This document shows positions 9,365-17,682 of a stretch of DNA of 64,000 nt, one piece after another; the stretch's first letter is position 1, and each line of letters begins with the position of its first letter. This DNA comes from Cupriavidus campinensis. GTDB lineage: Bacteria; Pseudomonadota; Gammaproteobacteria; Burkholderiales; Burkholderiaceae. The notes below the pieces were generated by a model, which was not told the DNA's origin, did no database searches, and saw only the letters and a program-made list of their open reading frames with translations. Both the position numbers and the translations under genes were made by a program. The DNA lies in assembly GCF_905397395.1 (NCBI RefSeq), contig NZ_CAJPVH010000002.1, positions 186,001-250,000 of the forward strand, read 5' to 3'.

Positions 9365-10246
9365 TCAGGCCCGGGTGGTCCGGAACAGCGCGAGGGCCTC
9401 GTCGAGCAGGGCTTCGGCCAGCGAGGCGCGCGGCCCGTGCGTGGCCCAGATCAGGCCCACGCGGCGTACCGGCGCGCGGTCCGGCAGCGGCAGGCGGGCG
9501 ATCTTGAGCGGGCCGTCCCACATCGGCGCCCAGTCCGGCACCAGCGCCACGCCGAGACCCTCGCTCACCAGCGCGGCGATGACCATCAGGCCATCGACCT
9601 CGAGCCGCTGGTGCGGCCGGATATCGTGGTCGCGCAGGTAGCGGTCCGCCAGCTGCCCGCCCAGTACCGAGCGGTCGTAGCGGATGAACGGCTGGGTGGC
9701 CAGCAGCGCGTGCGGGTCCTGCCCGGCCAGCGCGGCGGGTGCCACCACCACCAGCGGCTCGGCGATGAATTCGGCCCACTGGTAGCCCTTGGCCACCGCG
9801 AACTGCGGTTCCACCACGATGGCGGCATCGAGTTCGCCGCGCACGAGGCTTTCGCACAGTTCGATCGACCGGCCCGGCTTGACGAACAGGTTCACGTCCG
9901 GATGCCGCCGGTAGAGCCGGCCCAGCAGCGGCGGCACGATGCTGCCCATCGCCGTCACGAAGGAGCCGAGCCGGAATTCGCCGAGCGAGGCGTCGCCGCT
10001 GGCTACGGTGCTCATGTCGCGCACATCGCGAATCACCTGCCGCGCACGCTCGAGAATGCGGATGCCGGCCTCGGTCGGCACCACCGAGCGGCCGGCGCGC
10101 CGCACCAGCGGCACGCCAATCTCCTCCTCGAGCGCGTGCAGCCGGGCCGCGATGGCGGCCGGCGTCAGGTCGAGCCGGCGCGCCGCTTCGGCGAGCGAGC
10201 CGACATCCACCACCGTCACGAAGCTTTGGAGAAATCTGACATCCAT
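9365..10246 (-). CDS. LysR family transcriptional regulator
   Basis: A 293-residue LysR-type regulator. Residues 1-60 form the winged helix-turn-helix (MDVRFLQSFVTVVDVGSLAEAARRL, then RLHALEEEIGVPLVRRAGRS), and the rest is the periplasmic-binding-protein-like effector domain. It is divergent from the DapA-family gene, with 94 bp between the two starts. That is the usual arrangement for a LysR protein regulating its neighbour, here the lyase and perhaps the dehydratase unit. The inducer would be a pathway substrate or intermediate; this is inferred from position only. Its 3' end faces the dehydratase gene. Confidence 0.93.
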   Translation of the reverse strand: MDVRFLQSFVTVVDVGSLAEAARRLDLTPAAIAARLHALEEEIGVPLVRRAGRSVVPTEAGIRILERARQVIRDVRDMSTVASGDASLGEFRLGSFVTAMGSIVPPLLGRLYRRHPDVNLFVKPGRSIELCESLVRGELDAAIVVEPQFAVAKGYQWAEFIAEPLVVVAPAALAGQDPHALLATQPFIRYDRSVLGGQLADRYLRDHDIRPHQRLEVDGLMVIAALVSEGLGVALVPDWAPMWDGPLKIARLPLPDRAPVRRVGLIWATHGPRASLAEALLDEALALFRTTRA

Positions 10247-10340
10247 GCCGTGATGCTAACAAATCCCATGACCTTGAAGGGGGCGCCGCTTGGGGCTACC
10301 CTGACGCTCGCTTTCCCTGACTATCCATCCAGGAGCCACC

Positions 10341-11297
10341 ATGCCTTCCCCCGCTTTCACCGCGCTGACCGCTGACGCACGCGGCGTCTTCCCCATCGCC
10401 CCGACGCCGTTCTTCGACGATGGCACGATCGACATCGCCTCGATCGACCGCCTGACCGACTTTTACCTCGCCTGTGGCGCCACCGGCATTACCGTGCTGG
10501 GCCAGCTGGGCGAGGCGCCCAAGCTGGAACATGCCGAATCCGTGGAGGTGGCCGCGCAGATGATCCGCCGGGCGGGGCGACTGCCGGTGGTGGTGGGGGT
10601 GTCGGCGCCAGGGTTTGCCGCCATGCGCGCGCTGACCCGCGAAGTGATGGAGCGCGGCGCGGCGGGCGTGATGATCGCCCCGCCCAACACGCTGCGCACG
10701 GATGACCAGATCGTCGGCTATTACCGCCAGGCCGTGGAGGCCATCGGCGCGGACGTGCCGTTCGTGATCCAGGACTATCCGCTGACCTTCTCGGTGCAGA
10801 TGACGCCCGGCGTGATCCGCCGCATCGTGCAGGAACTGCCCTCCTGCGTGATGCTCAAGCACGAGGACTGGCCCGGGCTGGAAAAGATCTCGACGCTGCG
10901 CGGCTTCGAAAAGGATGGCTCGATGCGCCATATCTCGATCCTCTGCGGCAACAACGGCCTGTTCCTCGACTACGAGATGGAACGCGGCGCCGACGGCGCC
11001 AACACGGGCTACTGCTTCCCGGACATGCTCTGCGACGTGGTGCGCCTCTCTGCCGCCGGCCAGCGCGAGGCAGCCCACGACCTGTTCGATGCCCACCTGC
11101 CGCTGCTGCGCTACGAGCAGCAGCCCGGCGCGGGGCTGGCGGTGCGCAAGTACGTGATGATGCGGCGCGGCCTGCTGACCTCTGCCGCCCAGCGCAAGCC
11201 GGCGGCGGCGATGACGCCCACGGCCAGGTCGGAGGTCGACCACCTGCTGGTGCGCTTGGCGCGGCGCGACCCGCGCGCGGCCGCCGCGCTTGGCTGA
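10341..11297 (+). CDS. Dihydrodipicolinate synthase (DapA) family lyase
   Basis: A 318-residue class I aldolase-fold enzyme. The Schiff-base lysine is Lys173 in CVMLKHED, and Tyr146 (IQDYPLT) takes the place of the family's YNxP tyrosine. The LGQLGEAPKL segment corresponds to the GTTGE substrate-carboxylate loop. The altered YNxP motif argues against true dihydrodipicolinate synthase and for a catabolic member such as a 2-keto-3-deoxy sugar-acid aldolase or dehydratase. That fits the IlvD/Edd dehydratase upstream, which would make a 2-keto-3-deoxy acid. The ATG has AGGAG at 7 nt. It is divergent from the LysR gene, its likely regulator. Confidence 0.85.
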   Translation: MPSPAFTALTADARGVFPIAPTPFFDDGTIDIASIDRLTDFYLACGATGITVLGQLGEAPKLEHAESVEVAAQMIRRAGRLPVVVGVSAPGFAAMRALTREVMERGAAGVMIAPPNTLRTDDQIVGYYRQAVEAIGADVPFVIQDYPLTFSVQMTPGVIRRIVQELPSCVMLKHEDWPGLEKISTLRGFEKDGSMRHISILCGNNGLFLDYEMERGADGANTGYCFPDMLCDVVRLSAAGQREAAHDLFDAHLPLLRYEQQPGAGLAVRKYVMMRRGLLTSAAQRKPAAAMTPTARSEVDHLLVRLARRDPRAAAALG

Positions 11298-11311
11298 CGC
11301 CGTTTTTCTTG

Positions 11312-11335
11312 GGGATTCTCGGACTTGTCCTATAT
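11312..11335 (+). promoter_or_regulatory. Shared 24-bp element, copy 1 (before the response-regulator unit)
   Basis: Starts GGG, then after four bases reads TCGGACTTGTCCTATAT (11319-11335). It aligns without gaps to copies at 12387, 22881 and 27785. The nearest downstream start is the 71-residue ORF at 11452, 116 bp away. Operator or promoter function is inferred from recurrence and position. Confidence 0.6.
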
Positions 11336-11451
11336 CGCTAAGCCGCGTTGGTTGGTAAGGTGACGAGATACTTGCCTAGCCAGGCACGCCATTCGCATTT
11401 GCATGTCGCAATCAATATGAAGCAGGATGGATTTACTTTGGGGATTCAACA

Positions 11452-11667
11452 ATGGGAGACAGGGAAAACCTGATGCGCACGCTCGTATCGTTCGCTCTCC
11501 TGCGTGAGGGGGAACGCAAGATCTTCATCTCGCAAATGAACGAATTCCTGCTGGCCTCCCCGAAGATCCGGCAGCGCATCGTGGCGGAATGGCGCGAGCA
11601 TGCCGAAGGCCACAGGAAGGCCCCCGCTGGCCGAGCAGGGGATTGCAATACATCAGGCCTCTTATGA
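11452..11667 (+). CDS. Small protein of unknown function coupled to the response regulator
   Basis: A 71-residue, hydrophilic, mostly helical and basic protein that I do not recognise. It has no signal peptide or membrane segment. The core (residues 8-50) looks like a compact helical bundle; the last 15 residues are Gly/Ala/Pro-rich and may simply read into the next gene. It is likely real because its stop overlaps the response regulator start in an ATGA arrangement, suggesting translational coupling, and because a conserved regulatory element lies upstream. A partner or modulator of the regulator is possible. The ribosome site is weak. Confidence 0.55.
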   Translation: MGDRENLMRTLVSFALLREGERKIFISQMNEFLLASPKIRQRIVAEWREHAEGHRKAPAGRAGDCNTSGLL

Positions 11668-12341
11668 GTCGCTATGGTATCCGGGTCATCTTTGCCGATG
11701 ACCACCCTGTGCTCACGCTGGCAAACCGCCATGTCGTCGCCGCCGTTCCCACCATCACCTGCGTGGGCGACGCGCGCAATTCGACCGAACTCGTCGATCT
11801 GCTACAACGCACGCCCTGCGATGTGCTGGTCACCGACTACGCCATGCCCGGTGGCGAGTATGGCGACGGGCGTACGCTGATCTCGTTCCTCTCGCGCCGC
11901 TATCCGGCACTCAAGCTCGTGGTCATGACCATGATGGACAATCCGATGGTGTTGCGCTCGCTGTTCAGCCAGCGCATCCATTGCGTGGTCAGCAAGTCCG
12001 ACGACCCGGGCCACGTGGTGCCCGCCATCCATGCCGCCCACCGCGGCGACCGCTATGTCTCGCCGCGCGTGGAGTCGTTGCTGGAGGCCTGGCCGGTCAC
12101 GGAAGGCAATGGCGCGGAGACGCGCCTGAGCGGGCTCAGCCAGCGGGAACTCGAGGTGGTGCGGCTCTTCGTCTCCGGCATGACCGTCTCCGAGATCGCG
12201 GGCATCCTGCGGCGGACCAAGCAGACCATCAGCACGCAAAAGCTCAACGCGATGCGCAAGCTCGGCATCGAGCGTGACGGCGACCTGTACCGGTACGCGA
12301 ACGAGGTCGGGCTCGTGGCCAGCGCGTCGGGCGCGGCCTGA
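11664..12341 (+). CDS. Response regulator, RcsB-like (receiver + LuxR-type HTH)
   Basis: A 225-residue two-domain regulator. The receiver (residues 5-125) has the acidic pair Asp12-Asp13, phospho-acceptor Asp58 in VTDYAMP, Thr89 and Lys111. The C-terminal LuxR/FixJ helix-turn-helix (about 150-212) contains LSQRELEVVRLFVSGMTVSEIA and TISTQKLNAMRKLGI, close to the RcsB subgroup. No histidine kinase or phosphorelay gene is in the window, so it is an orphan here. It starts by ATGA overlap with the preceding small ORF and lies immediately before the T6SS locus. A shared upstream element before its own unit and three T6SS/fimbrial units makes it the leading candidate regulator for the region (inference). 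Confidence 0.9.
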   Translation: MSRYGIRVIFADDHPVLTLANRHVVAAVPTITCVGDARNSTELVDLLQRTPCDVLVTDYAMPGGEYGDGRTLISFLSRRYPALKLVVMTMMDNPMVLRSLFSQRIHCVVSKSDDPGHVVPAIHAAHRGDRYVSPRVESLLEAWPVTEGNGAETRLSGLSQRELEVVRLFVSGMTVSEIAGILRRTKQTISTQKLNAMRKLGIERDGDLYRYANEVGLVASASGAA

Positions 12342-12386
12342 CGGCGGACGTCGTCAAGCCGCCAGCGCGAATCGTGTGAATGGATT

Positions 12387-12410
12387 GGAAAAATCGGACT
12401 AGTTCAATAG
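12387..12410 (+). promoter_or_regulatory. Shared 24-bp element, copy 2 (before tagK-tssEFGA)
   Basis: Starts GGA, then after four bases reads TCGGACTAGTTCAATAG (12394-12410). This is the most divergent of the four copies and the closest to its gene, 66 bp before the TagK start. Confidence 0.5.
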
Positions 12411-12476
12411 ATTGCTGGGCGCGGGCTTGCTAGGCTTCGATCTCTGGGAAACGTCTTTCCAGCCTCGAACGGCGCC

Positions 12477-13076
12477 ATGAACGAAACAGATGCAGCACGC
12501 GAGGAGGGCACGGTGTCCGCGTCCTCCGATTACAGCGACCTGGTCGCGTTGGCCATGGGTGGCGCGCAGGATGTGCGTTCGCTGCCGGATACATCGCTGG
12601 TACGGCACTCTTCCGACGCCAGCCAGCCGATCGCCGACTTGGACGCCTCCGATGTGCTTGGGCAGCTTGCTGTCGAGTACCGCGAGGCGCTGATGTCCGG
12701 CGGGCAGGAGCCGAAGCGGCTCAAGCGCCTGGGGGCCGGATGCGCATCGGGTCCGCTACCTCCCGATCCGCTGCGTCTGAATACCAGAACGACATCCGCC
12801 GTCTGCCTGTTCGACGACCTGCTGGGGCCACGCCGCATCGACCGTGTGCTGGACGGCCTCGACAGCTTTGGCGCGCAGCAACTGTTTGCGCCGCCGCCCC
12901 GGCACGAGATCCTGAGACTGTTCGCCGCCCGCAATCTGCAGACTCGCCGCACTGGCCAGTTCGCGCTGCTGGCACGCCAGGAGCACCATGCATCGAGCAT
13001 GGATAGCTGGCTCACCATGCCGGAGATCGCCACGGACACGTCCGACGATACAGGAGATCGCCATGCCACCACGTGA
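12477..13076 (+). CDS. tagK: TagK-like T6SS accessory protein
   Basis: A 199-residue soluble protein. The central DASDVLGQLAVEYREALMSGG and the later block LFDDLLGPRRIDRVLDGLDSFGAQQLFAPPPRHEILRLFA resemble the TagK domain found next to T6SS genes in Burkholderiales. Its mechanistic role is not established. The N-terminal ~50 residues are acidic and probably disordered. It is the first gene of the T6SS block and overlaps the tssE start by 14 bp, so it is transcribed with the baseplate genes. The TagK call rests on remembered family similarity and on position; the T6SS association is the firmer part. Confidence 0.65.
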   Translation: MNETDAAREEGTVSASSDYSDLVALAMGGAQDVRSLPDTSLVRHSSDASQPIADLDASDVLGQLAVEYREALMSGGQEPKRLKRLGAGCASGPLPPDPLRLNTRTTSAVCLFDDLLGPRRIDRVLDGLDSFGAQQLFAPPPRHEILRLFAARNLQTRRTGQFALLARQEHHASSMDSWLTMPEIATDTSDDTGDRHATT

Positions 13077-13587
13077 TGGCGGGTTCCGCAACGCGTACCT
13101 CCCCTCCCTGCTGGATCGCCTCCAGGACGATGCCCCGCAGCAGCGCAGCGAGCCGTCCGAGGCCTACGCCCCGGACGAACGCGGCATGCGTCGCATCATC
13201 CAGCGCGATCTGGGCCTGTTGCTGAATACCACCAACCTGAACGAGGAACTCGATGCCGAGGCGTATCCCGAGGTGGTGAATTCGGTCGTCAACTACGGCA
13301 TTCCACCGCTCTCCGGCGGATTCGCCACGGAAATGACCTGGGAGCGGCTTGAGGAGCGGGTGCGTACCGCGATCGCCCGCTTCGAGCCCCGGCTGATTCC
13401 GGACACGGTGCGGCTGCGTCCGTTGCGCGACACGTCCGCACGGCGCTACAACAAGATGATGTTCGAGATCGAGGCGCTGATGCAGTGGACGCCTTATCCG
13501 CTCGAATTTCGCATCCAGAGCGTCTTCGATCTGGAGCTGAGCAAGGTCTCGCTCCAGTCAGGCCATACCCCGGGATCGGCAGGCTGA
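13063..13587 (+). CDS. tssE: T6SS baseplate subunit TssE (gp25-like)
   Basis: A 174-residue protein of the gp25/lysozyme-like baseplate family. The segments RRIIQRDLGLLLNTTNLNEELDAEAYPEVVNSVVNYGIPPLSG and RFEPRLIPDTVRLRP are the family core, and the C-terminal FEIEALMQWTPYPLEFRIQSVFDLE completes it. TssE joins TssF, TssG and TssK in the cytoplasmic baseplate wedge on which the sheath assembles. The ATG at 13063 has AGGAG at 6 nt; the frame is open upstream only within tagK. One base separates its stop from tssF. Confidence 0.92.
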   Translation: MPPRDGGFRNAYLPSLLDRLQDDAPQQRSEPSEAYAPDERGMRRIIQRDLGLLLNTTNLNEELDAEAYPEVVNSVVNYGIPPLSGGFATEMTWERLEERVRTAIARFEPRLIPDTVRLRPLRDTSARRYNKMMFEIEALMQWTPYPLEFRIQSVFDLELSKVSLQSGHTPGSAG

Positions 13588-13588
13588 C

Positions 13589-15469
13589 ATGGATCCGAAG
13601 TTCCTCGAGTATTACAACCGCGAGCTGACCTACCTGCGCGAATCGGCAGGCGAGTTCGCCGCACAGCATCCGAAGATTGCGCGCCGGCTGGGTATGGAGG
13701 GCATCGAAGTTGCCGATCCTTATGTCGAGCGGATGATCGAGGCGTTCTGCTTCATGTCCGCACGCACGCACCTGAAGCTGGATGCGGAGTTCCCGCGCTT
13801 CACCCAGCGGCTGCTTGAAGTCGTCTATCCGAACTACGTGGCGCCCACGCCGTCGATGGCGGTGGCGCGGCTGCATCCGAGCCTGCGCGAGGGTGAGTTC
13901 AGCCAGGGCTTCAAGGTGGCGCGCCATAGCGTCATGCGCTCCGCCGTACCGCCCGGCGAACAGACCGCGTGCGAGTTCCGCACCGGCCAGGACGTGACGC
14001 TCTGGCCAATCGAGATCGCCGATGCGCGGCTGACCGCCGTACCGCCGGACCTTCCGGAAACCGGCCATCTGCTCCGCCACCGTCAGTTGCGCGGTGCGCT
14101 GCGGCTGCGCTTGCGTACGGTGGGCGATATCCGCTTCAACGAGATCAAGGGGCTGGACCAGCTACCACTCTATATCGACGGTGACGAGCGTATCGCCTCG
14201 CATCTGTTCGAGCTGATCCATGCGGGCGCCGTGGCGTCCGTGGTGCGGCCGGACGGAGTTACCGATCACCAGCGGAGCCACGTCGTGTCCAGGGCGCCGG
14301 TAGCGCTCGAAGGTTTTGAGCCGGAGCAGAGCCTGCTGCCGCTGCGCTGGAACAAGTTCAGCGGGCACAACCTGCTCCAGGAGTATTTCTCGTGCCGGCA
14401 ACGCTTCTACTTCTTCGTGCTGACGGATCTGGCGAAGGGGCTATCCCGTGTGGACGGCAAGGAGGCCGAGATCGTGCTGCTGCTGGACCGCATGCCCGAC
14501 GAACTCGGCGTGCATGTCGATGGCAGCCGCTTCCTGCTGTTCTGTACGCCGATCGTCAACCTGTTTCCCAGGCGCACGGACCGCGTGGAGGTGGACCGCA
14601 GCCTGACGGATTTCCATCTGGTGGTCGATCGCGCACGTCCGCGTGACTACGAGGTCTACTCGGTTTCGCGCGTCTTTGGGCAGATGGCGCAGACGTCGAC
14701 GGAGATCCAGTTCAATCCCCTGTACCAGACCCTGCACAGTGACCTTGGCAACTATGGCCGGTACTTCTCGGTGCGGCGGGAACAGCGAATGCTGTCCGGC
14801 GACGCCCGCAAGTACGGCACGCGCACGGCCTATATCGGCACGGAGGTCTTCCTGTCGCTGGTGGACCAGGCCGAGGCGCCATATGCCGACGACATCCGCT
14901 ACCTGTCCGTGGAGGCGTGGGTCACCAACCGCGACCTGCCGCGCCTGATGCCGCGCGGCGTAGGGGCCCATCTGACCATGCCCGATGCGGTACCGCTCGA
15001 GGCCGTCAGCCTGGTCCATGCGCCGAGCGCCCCGCGGGCGCCCTACGCGAGCGACGAAGCGGCATGGCGGCTGATCCGCCAGCTCAGTTTCAACTACATG
15101 CCGTTGTCGGAACTCGATCACGGCGAAGGTGCGCAGGCGCTTCGCAACATGCTGCGACTGTTCGTGACCCACAGCGAGCGGGAGCAGATCGCGCAGGTCG
15201 AGAGTCTGGTCGGCGCAAAGACGCAGCCCGTGGTGAGTCGCCTGCCAGGCCATGGCCTACTGGTGTACGGGCGCGGCGTGCGTTGCGAGTTGACGGTGGA
15301 CGAGAGCGGATTTTCCGGGGCCAGCCCCTACCTGTTCGGCCTGATCCTGGAGCACTATCTCGCGCGCCACGTGGCGATCAACGTCTTTTCAGAAACCGAA
15401 CTGCATTCGATGCAACGGGGCCTGATCACGCGCTGGGCACCCCGGATGGGAGGTCGCGGTGCCGTATAG
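13589..15469 (+). CDS. tssF: T6SS baseplate subunit TssF
   Basis: A 626-residue protein, the usual TssF length. The start MDPKFLEYYNRELTYLRESAGEFAAQHPKIARRLGM and the following DPYVERMIEAFCFMSARTHLKLDAEFPRF are hallmark TssF (VasA/ImpG) blocks. It is a cytoplasmic baseplate wedge protein that forms a heterotrimer with TssG. It is preceded by tssE with a 1-bp gap and overlaps tssG by 11 bp, so the baseplate genes are translationally linked. Confidence 0.96.
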   Translation: MDPKFLEYYNRELTYLRESAGEFAAQHPKIARRLGMEGIEVADPYVERMIEAFCFMSARTHLKLDAEFPRFTQRLLEVVYPNYVAPTPSMAVARLHPSLREGEFSQGFKVARHSVMRSAVPPGEQTACEFRTGQDVTLWPIEIADARLTAVPPDLPETGHLLRHRQLRGALRLRLRTVGDIRFNEIKGLDQLPLYIDGDERIASHLFELIHAGAVASVVRPDGVTDHQRSHVVSRAPVALEGFEPEQSLLPLRWNKFSGHNLLQEYFSCRQRFYFFVLTDLAKGLSRVDGKEAEIVLLLDRMPDELGVHVDGSRFLLFCTPIVNLFPRRTDRVEVDRSLTDFHLVVDRARPRDYEVYSVSRVFGQMAQTSTEIQFNPLYQTLHSDLGNYGRYFSVRREQRMLSGDARKYGTRTAYIGTEVFLSLVDQAEAPYADDIRYLSVEAWVTNRDLPRLMPRGVGAHLTMPDAVPLEAVSLVHAPSAPRAPYASDEAAWRLIRQLSFNYMPLSELDHGEGAQALRNMLRLFVTHSEREQIAQVESLVGAKTQPVVSRLPGHGLLVYGRGVRCELTVDESGFSGASPYLFGLILEHYLARHVAINVFSETELHSMQRGLITRWAPRMGGRGAV

Positions 15470-16499
15470 GCCTGTGAAAGTGCCTCCGAACGCCGCGTTG
15501 CAGCCGGATGCGATGCGCGCATGGTTCGATCAGGACCGTCCATGGAGGTCAGGCTTCTTGAGCCTGATGCGCGCAATCGCCGCGCGTGACCCCAGCCGTC
15601 CCGCGCCGGGCGAAGCCGACCTGCCGTCACAGGAAACGTACCGCATTGGGCAGCGTCCAGTGCTTGCCTTTCCGCCGCGGGAGGTTGCTTCGCTCGACAC
15701 GCGGCACGGCCGGCTCGACATCCGGCTGTTCGGGCTGGGTATCTGGGGCCCGCAGGGGCCGCTGCCGTTGCATGCCACGGAGTTGGCCTATCACCGGTCC
15801 GTCGCGCTCCAGGACCGGACGCTCGAGCACTTCGCCGACCTGTTCCACCATCGCGCGTTGGCGCTGTTCTATCGCGCCTGGGCTGCGGGGCAGTCCACCG
15901 CCGCGCTCGATCGGCCCGACGAGGAGCGGTTCTCGTTCTACATCGCCAGCCTGATGGGCACGGACCAGGCCGAGGCACGCCAGAGCTGCCTGCCGACTCA
16001 CGCGCGTTACGGCGCCTCGGCGCACATTGTGCGCGAGTCGCGCAACCCTGAGGGCCTCGCGGCCACGCTGTCGCAATACTTCGATGTGCCGATTGCCGTC
16101 GAGGAGTACGTGCCGCACTGGATCCGAGTCGATGAGACCGGCCATTGCCGACTCGGCATGCCCGGCGCCTCGTCTTTCATGGGCGAATCGGCCATGCTCG
16201 GCGAGCAGGTTGCAGACCGGCAGCACAAGTTCCGTCTTGTGATCGGCCCGCTGGATTTCTCCCGCTACCTGCGGCTCACGCCGCGTGGCGAAGATCTATG
16301 CACGCTGGTGGAATGGGTCCGTGCGTTCATCGGCTACGAGTACGACTGGGAGATCCAGTTGCTGATCAAGCCGGAGGAAGTGCCGGCACCGCGCGTGGAC
16401 GGGCGTCAACGGCTTGGGCACTCGACCTGGCTGGGCGAGTGCGACCCGGCGCAACCCGTGTCCGGCATGGTCTTCGAGCCGGAGATCTACGCGGCATGA
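15459..16499 (+). CDS. tssG: T6SS baseplate subunit TssG
   Basis: A 346-residue protein of the TssG (VasB/ImpH) family. The family blocks GILGPQGPLPLHxTE-like (here GIWGPQGPLPLHATELAYHRS), LEHFADLFHHRALALFYRAW and HWIRVDETGHCRLG are all present. TssG pairs with TssF in the baseplate wedge. The start is a GTG overlapping the end of tssF by 11 bp; a second GTG five codons later is an alternative. The stop overlaps the next start as ATGA. Confidence 0.95.
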   Translation: MPYRPVKVPPNAALQPDAMRAWFDQDRPWRSGFLSLMRAIAARDPSRPAPGEADLPSQETYRIGQRPVLAFPPREVASLDTRHGRLDIRLFGLGIWGPQGPLPLHATELAYHRSVALQDRTLEHFADLFHHRALALFYRAWAAGQSTAALDRPDEERFSFYIASLMGTDQAEARQSCLPTHARYGASAHIVRESRNPEGLAATLSQYFDVPIAVEEYVPHWIRVDETGHCRLGMPGASSFMGESAMLGEQVADRQHKFRLVIGPLDFSRYLRLTPRGEDLCTLVEWVRAFIGYEYDWEIQLLIKPEEVPAPRVDGRQRLGHSTWLGECDPAQPVSGMVFEPEIYAA

Positions 16500-17596
16500 C
16501 CGAGAACTTCCCCATGACAATGCATAACCTGGCACCTGCCGAAACGTCGCGCTACGACGACCTGCTTGAACCGGCTTCGGATGCATCAGCCTGTGGTGAT
16601 GACCTGGAATACGATCCGGCCTTCATCATGCTCCAGGCCGCCGTCGCCCCGTCCGCGCCCGTGCAATACGGTGACTTCGTCGAGACGCCGGCCTCTGTCA
16701 ACTGGGCCGAGGCCGAGCGAGAGTGCGAGGCGCTGCTGGCGCGCACCAAGGACCTCCGGGTGGCCATCATCCTGTTGCGTGCCGCGGTGCGCCAGCGCGG
16801 CGCGGCGGGCCTGCGCGATGGGATGGTCTTCCTCCAGTCTTTGCTGGAACGATATGGCAGCGGGCTGCATCCGTTGCCGTACTTCGACGGCCAATGGGAT
16901 CCCATCACGTTCGCCAATGCGCTCGCCGCGCTCGCGGATGCGGAAGGCGCGCTGGCCGATGTCCGCGAGATTCCGCTACCCAAGGCGGCCGGCGCGCAGT
17001 TGCAGTTGCGCGATATCGAAAAAGCACTTGCGCTGCCGCGTCAGAAGGATGCGCTGTCGCCCGAAAGTGTGACGCGCATGCTCAAGGAACTGGCTGCGCG
17101 CGGCGAAGCGGTCGTGCTCGCGCTCGGCGAAGCCCATGCCCGGTTGGCACAGATCGCCGCATGGGCAGAGAGCGGGCTCAAGGCCGACGCGCCCAACCTC
17201 GACCCCCTTTCCCGGTTGCTGCAGCCATTCAGCGAGATTGAGCGCCTGGTGGAGGCTGTGCCACCAGCACAGTCGACGGCACCCGTCGCCGAGACGCGGG
17301 CTGGGCGATCCAGCGCTATCGCGCCCTCAACCGCGACGGACATTCCCAAGCCCATCGAGTATGCGACGACGACGGCTGCGCCGCACACACCGCCCCCCCC
17401 CGCCCTGACGATGGACCGCTGGACCGCCCTCGCCACGATGCGGCAAGTGCGGGAGTGGTTTGAAGACAACGAGCCCAGCAGCCCGGTGACCGTGATGCTG
17501 CGCGAGGCGGAGCGCATGGTTGGCAAGCGATTCTCCGAACTCGCACAGAGCATCCCACTTGAACTGCTGTCCAAGTGGGATGCCGTGGACAACTGA
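16496..17596 (+). CDS. tssA: T6SS cap/assembly protein TssA (ImpA N-terminal domain)
   Basis: A 366-residue protein. Residues ~20-135 form the ImpA-N domain (PASDASACGDDLEYDP ... WAEAERECEALLARTKDLRVAIILLRA), followed by a helical middle, a Pro/Thr/Ala-rich linker (about 270-310, including a run of prolines) and a short C-terminal helical domain (MRQVREWFEDNEPSSPVTVMLREAERMVGKRFSELAQSI). TssA recruits and primes tube-sheath assembly at the baseplate. The start at 16496 overlaps the tssG stop (ATGA); an internal ATG at 16514 is possible. The neighbour downstream is not a T6SS gene but a fimbrial adhesin. Confidence 0.92.
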   Translation: MTENFPMTMHNLAPAETSRYDDLLEPASDASACGDDLEYDPAFIMLQAAVAPSAPVQYGDFVETPASVNWAEAERECEALLARTKDLRVAIILLRAAVRQRGAAGLRDGMVFLQSLLERYGSGLHPLPYFDGQWDPITFANALAALADAEGALADVREIPLPKAAGAQLQLRDIEKALALPRQKDALSPESVTRMLKELAARGEAVVLALGEAHARLAQIAAWAESGLKADAPNLDPLSRLLQPFSEIERLVEAVPPAQSTAPVAETRAGRSSAIAPSTATDIPKPIEYATTTAAPHTPPPPALTMDRWTALATMRQVREWFEDNEPSSPVTVMLREAERMVGKRFSELAQSIPLELLSKWDAVDN

Positions 17597-17682
17597 ATGG
17601 CTCCAATTGGCACGCCCATTAACGCATCGGACGACACGCCGGCCAGCCGGCGGTGTCGCCCGCAATCTCGATAGGTACTGTG

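Noticed and set aside
12342..12476. Additional small gene between the response regulator and tagK
   Set aside because: No frame with a ribosome site and reasonable length; the region is better explained as promoter containing the shared element.
17390..17405. Run of cytosines in tssA as a phase-variable tract
   Set aside because: About ten C residues encode a Pro linker; length is modest and the frame is intact. Slippage is possible, but I saw no evidence for it.
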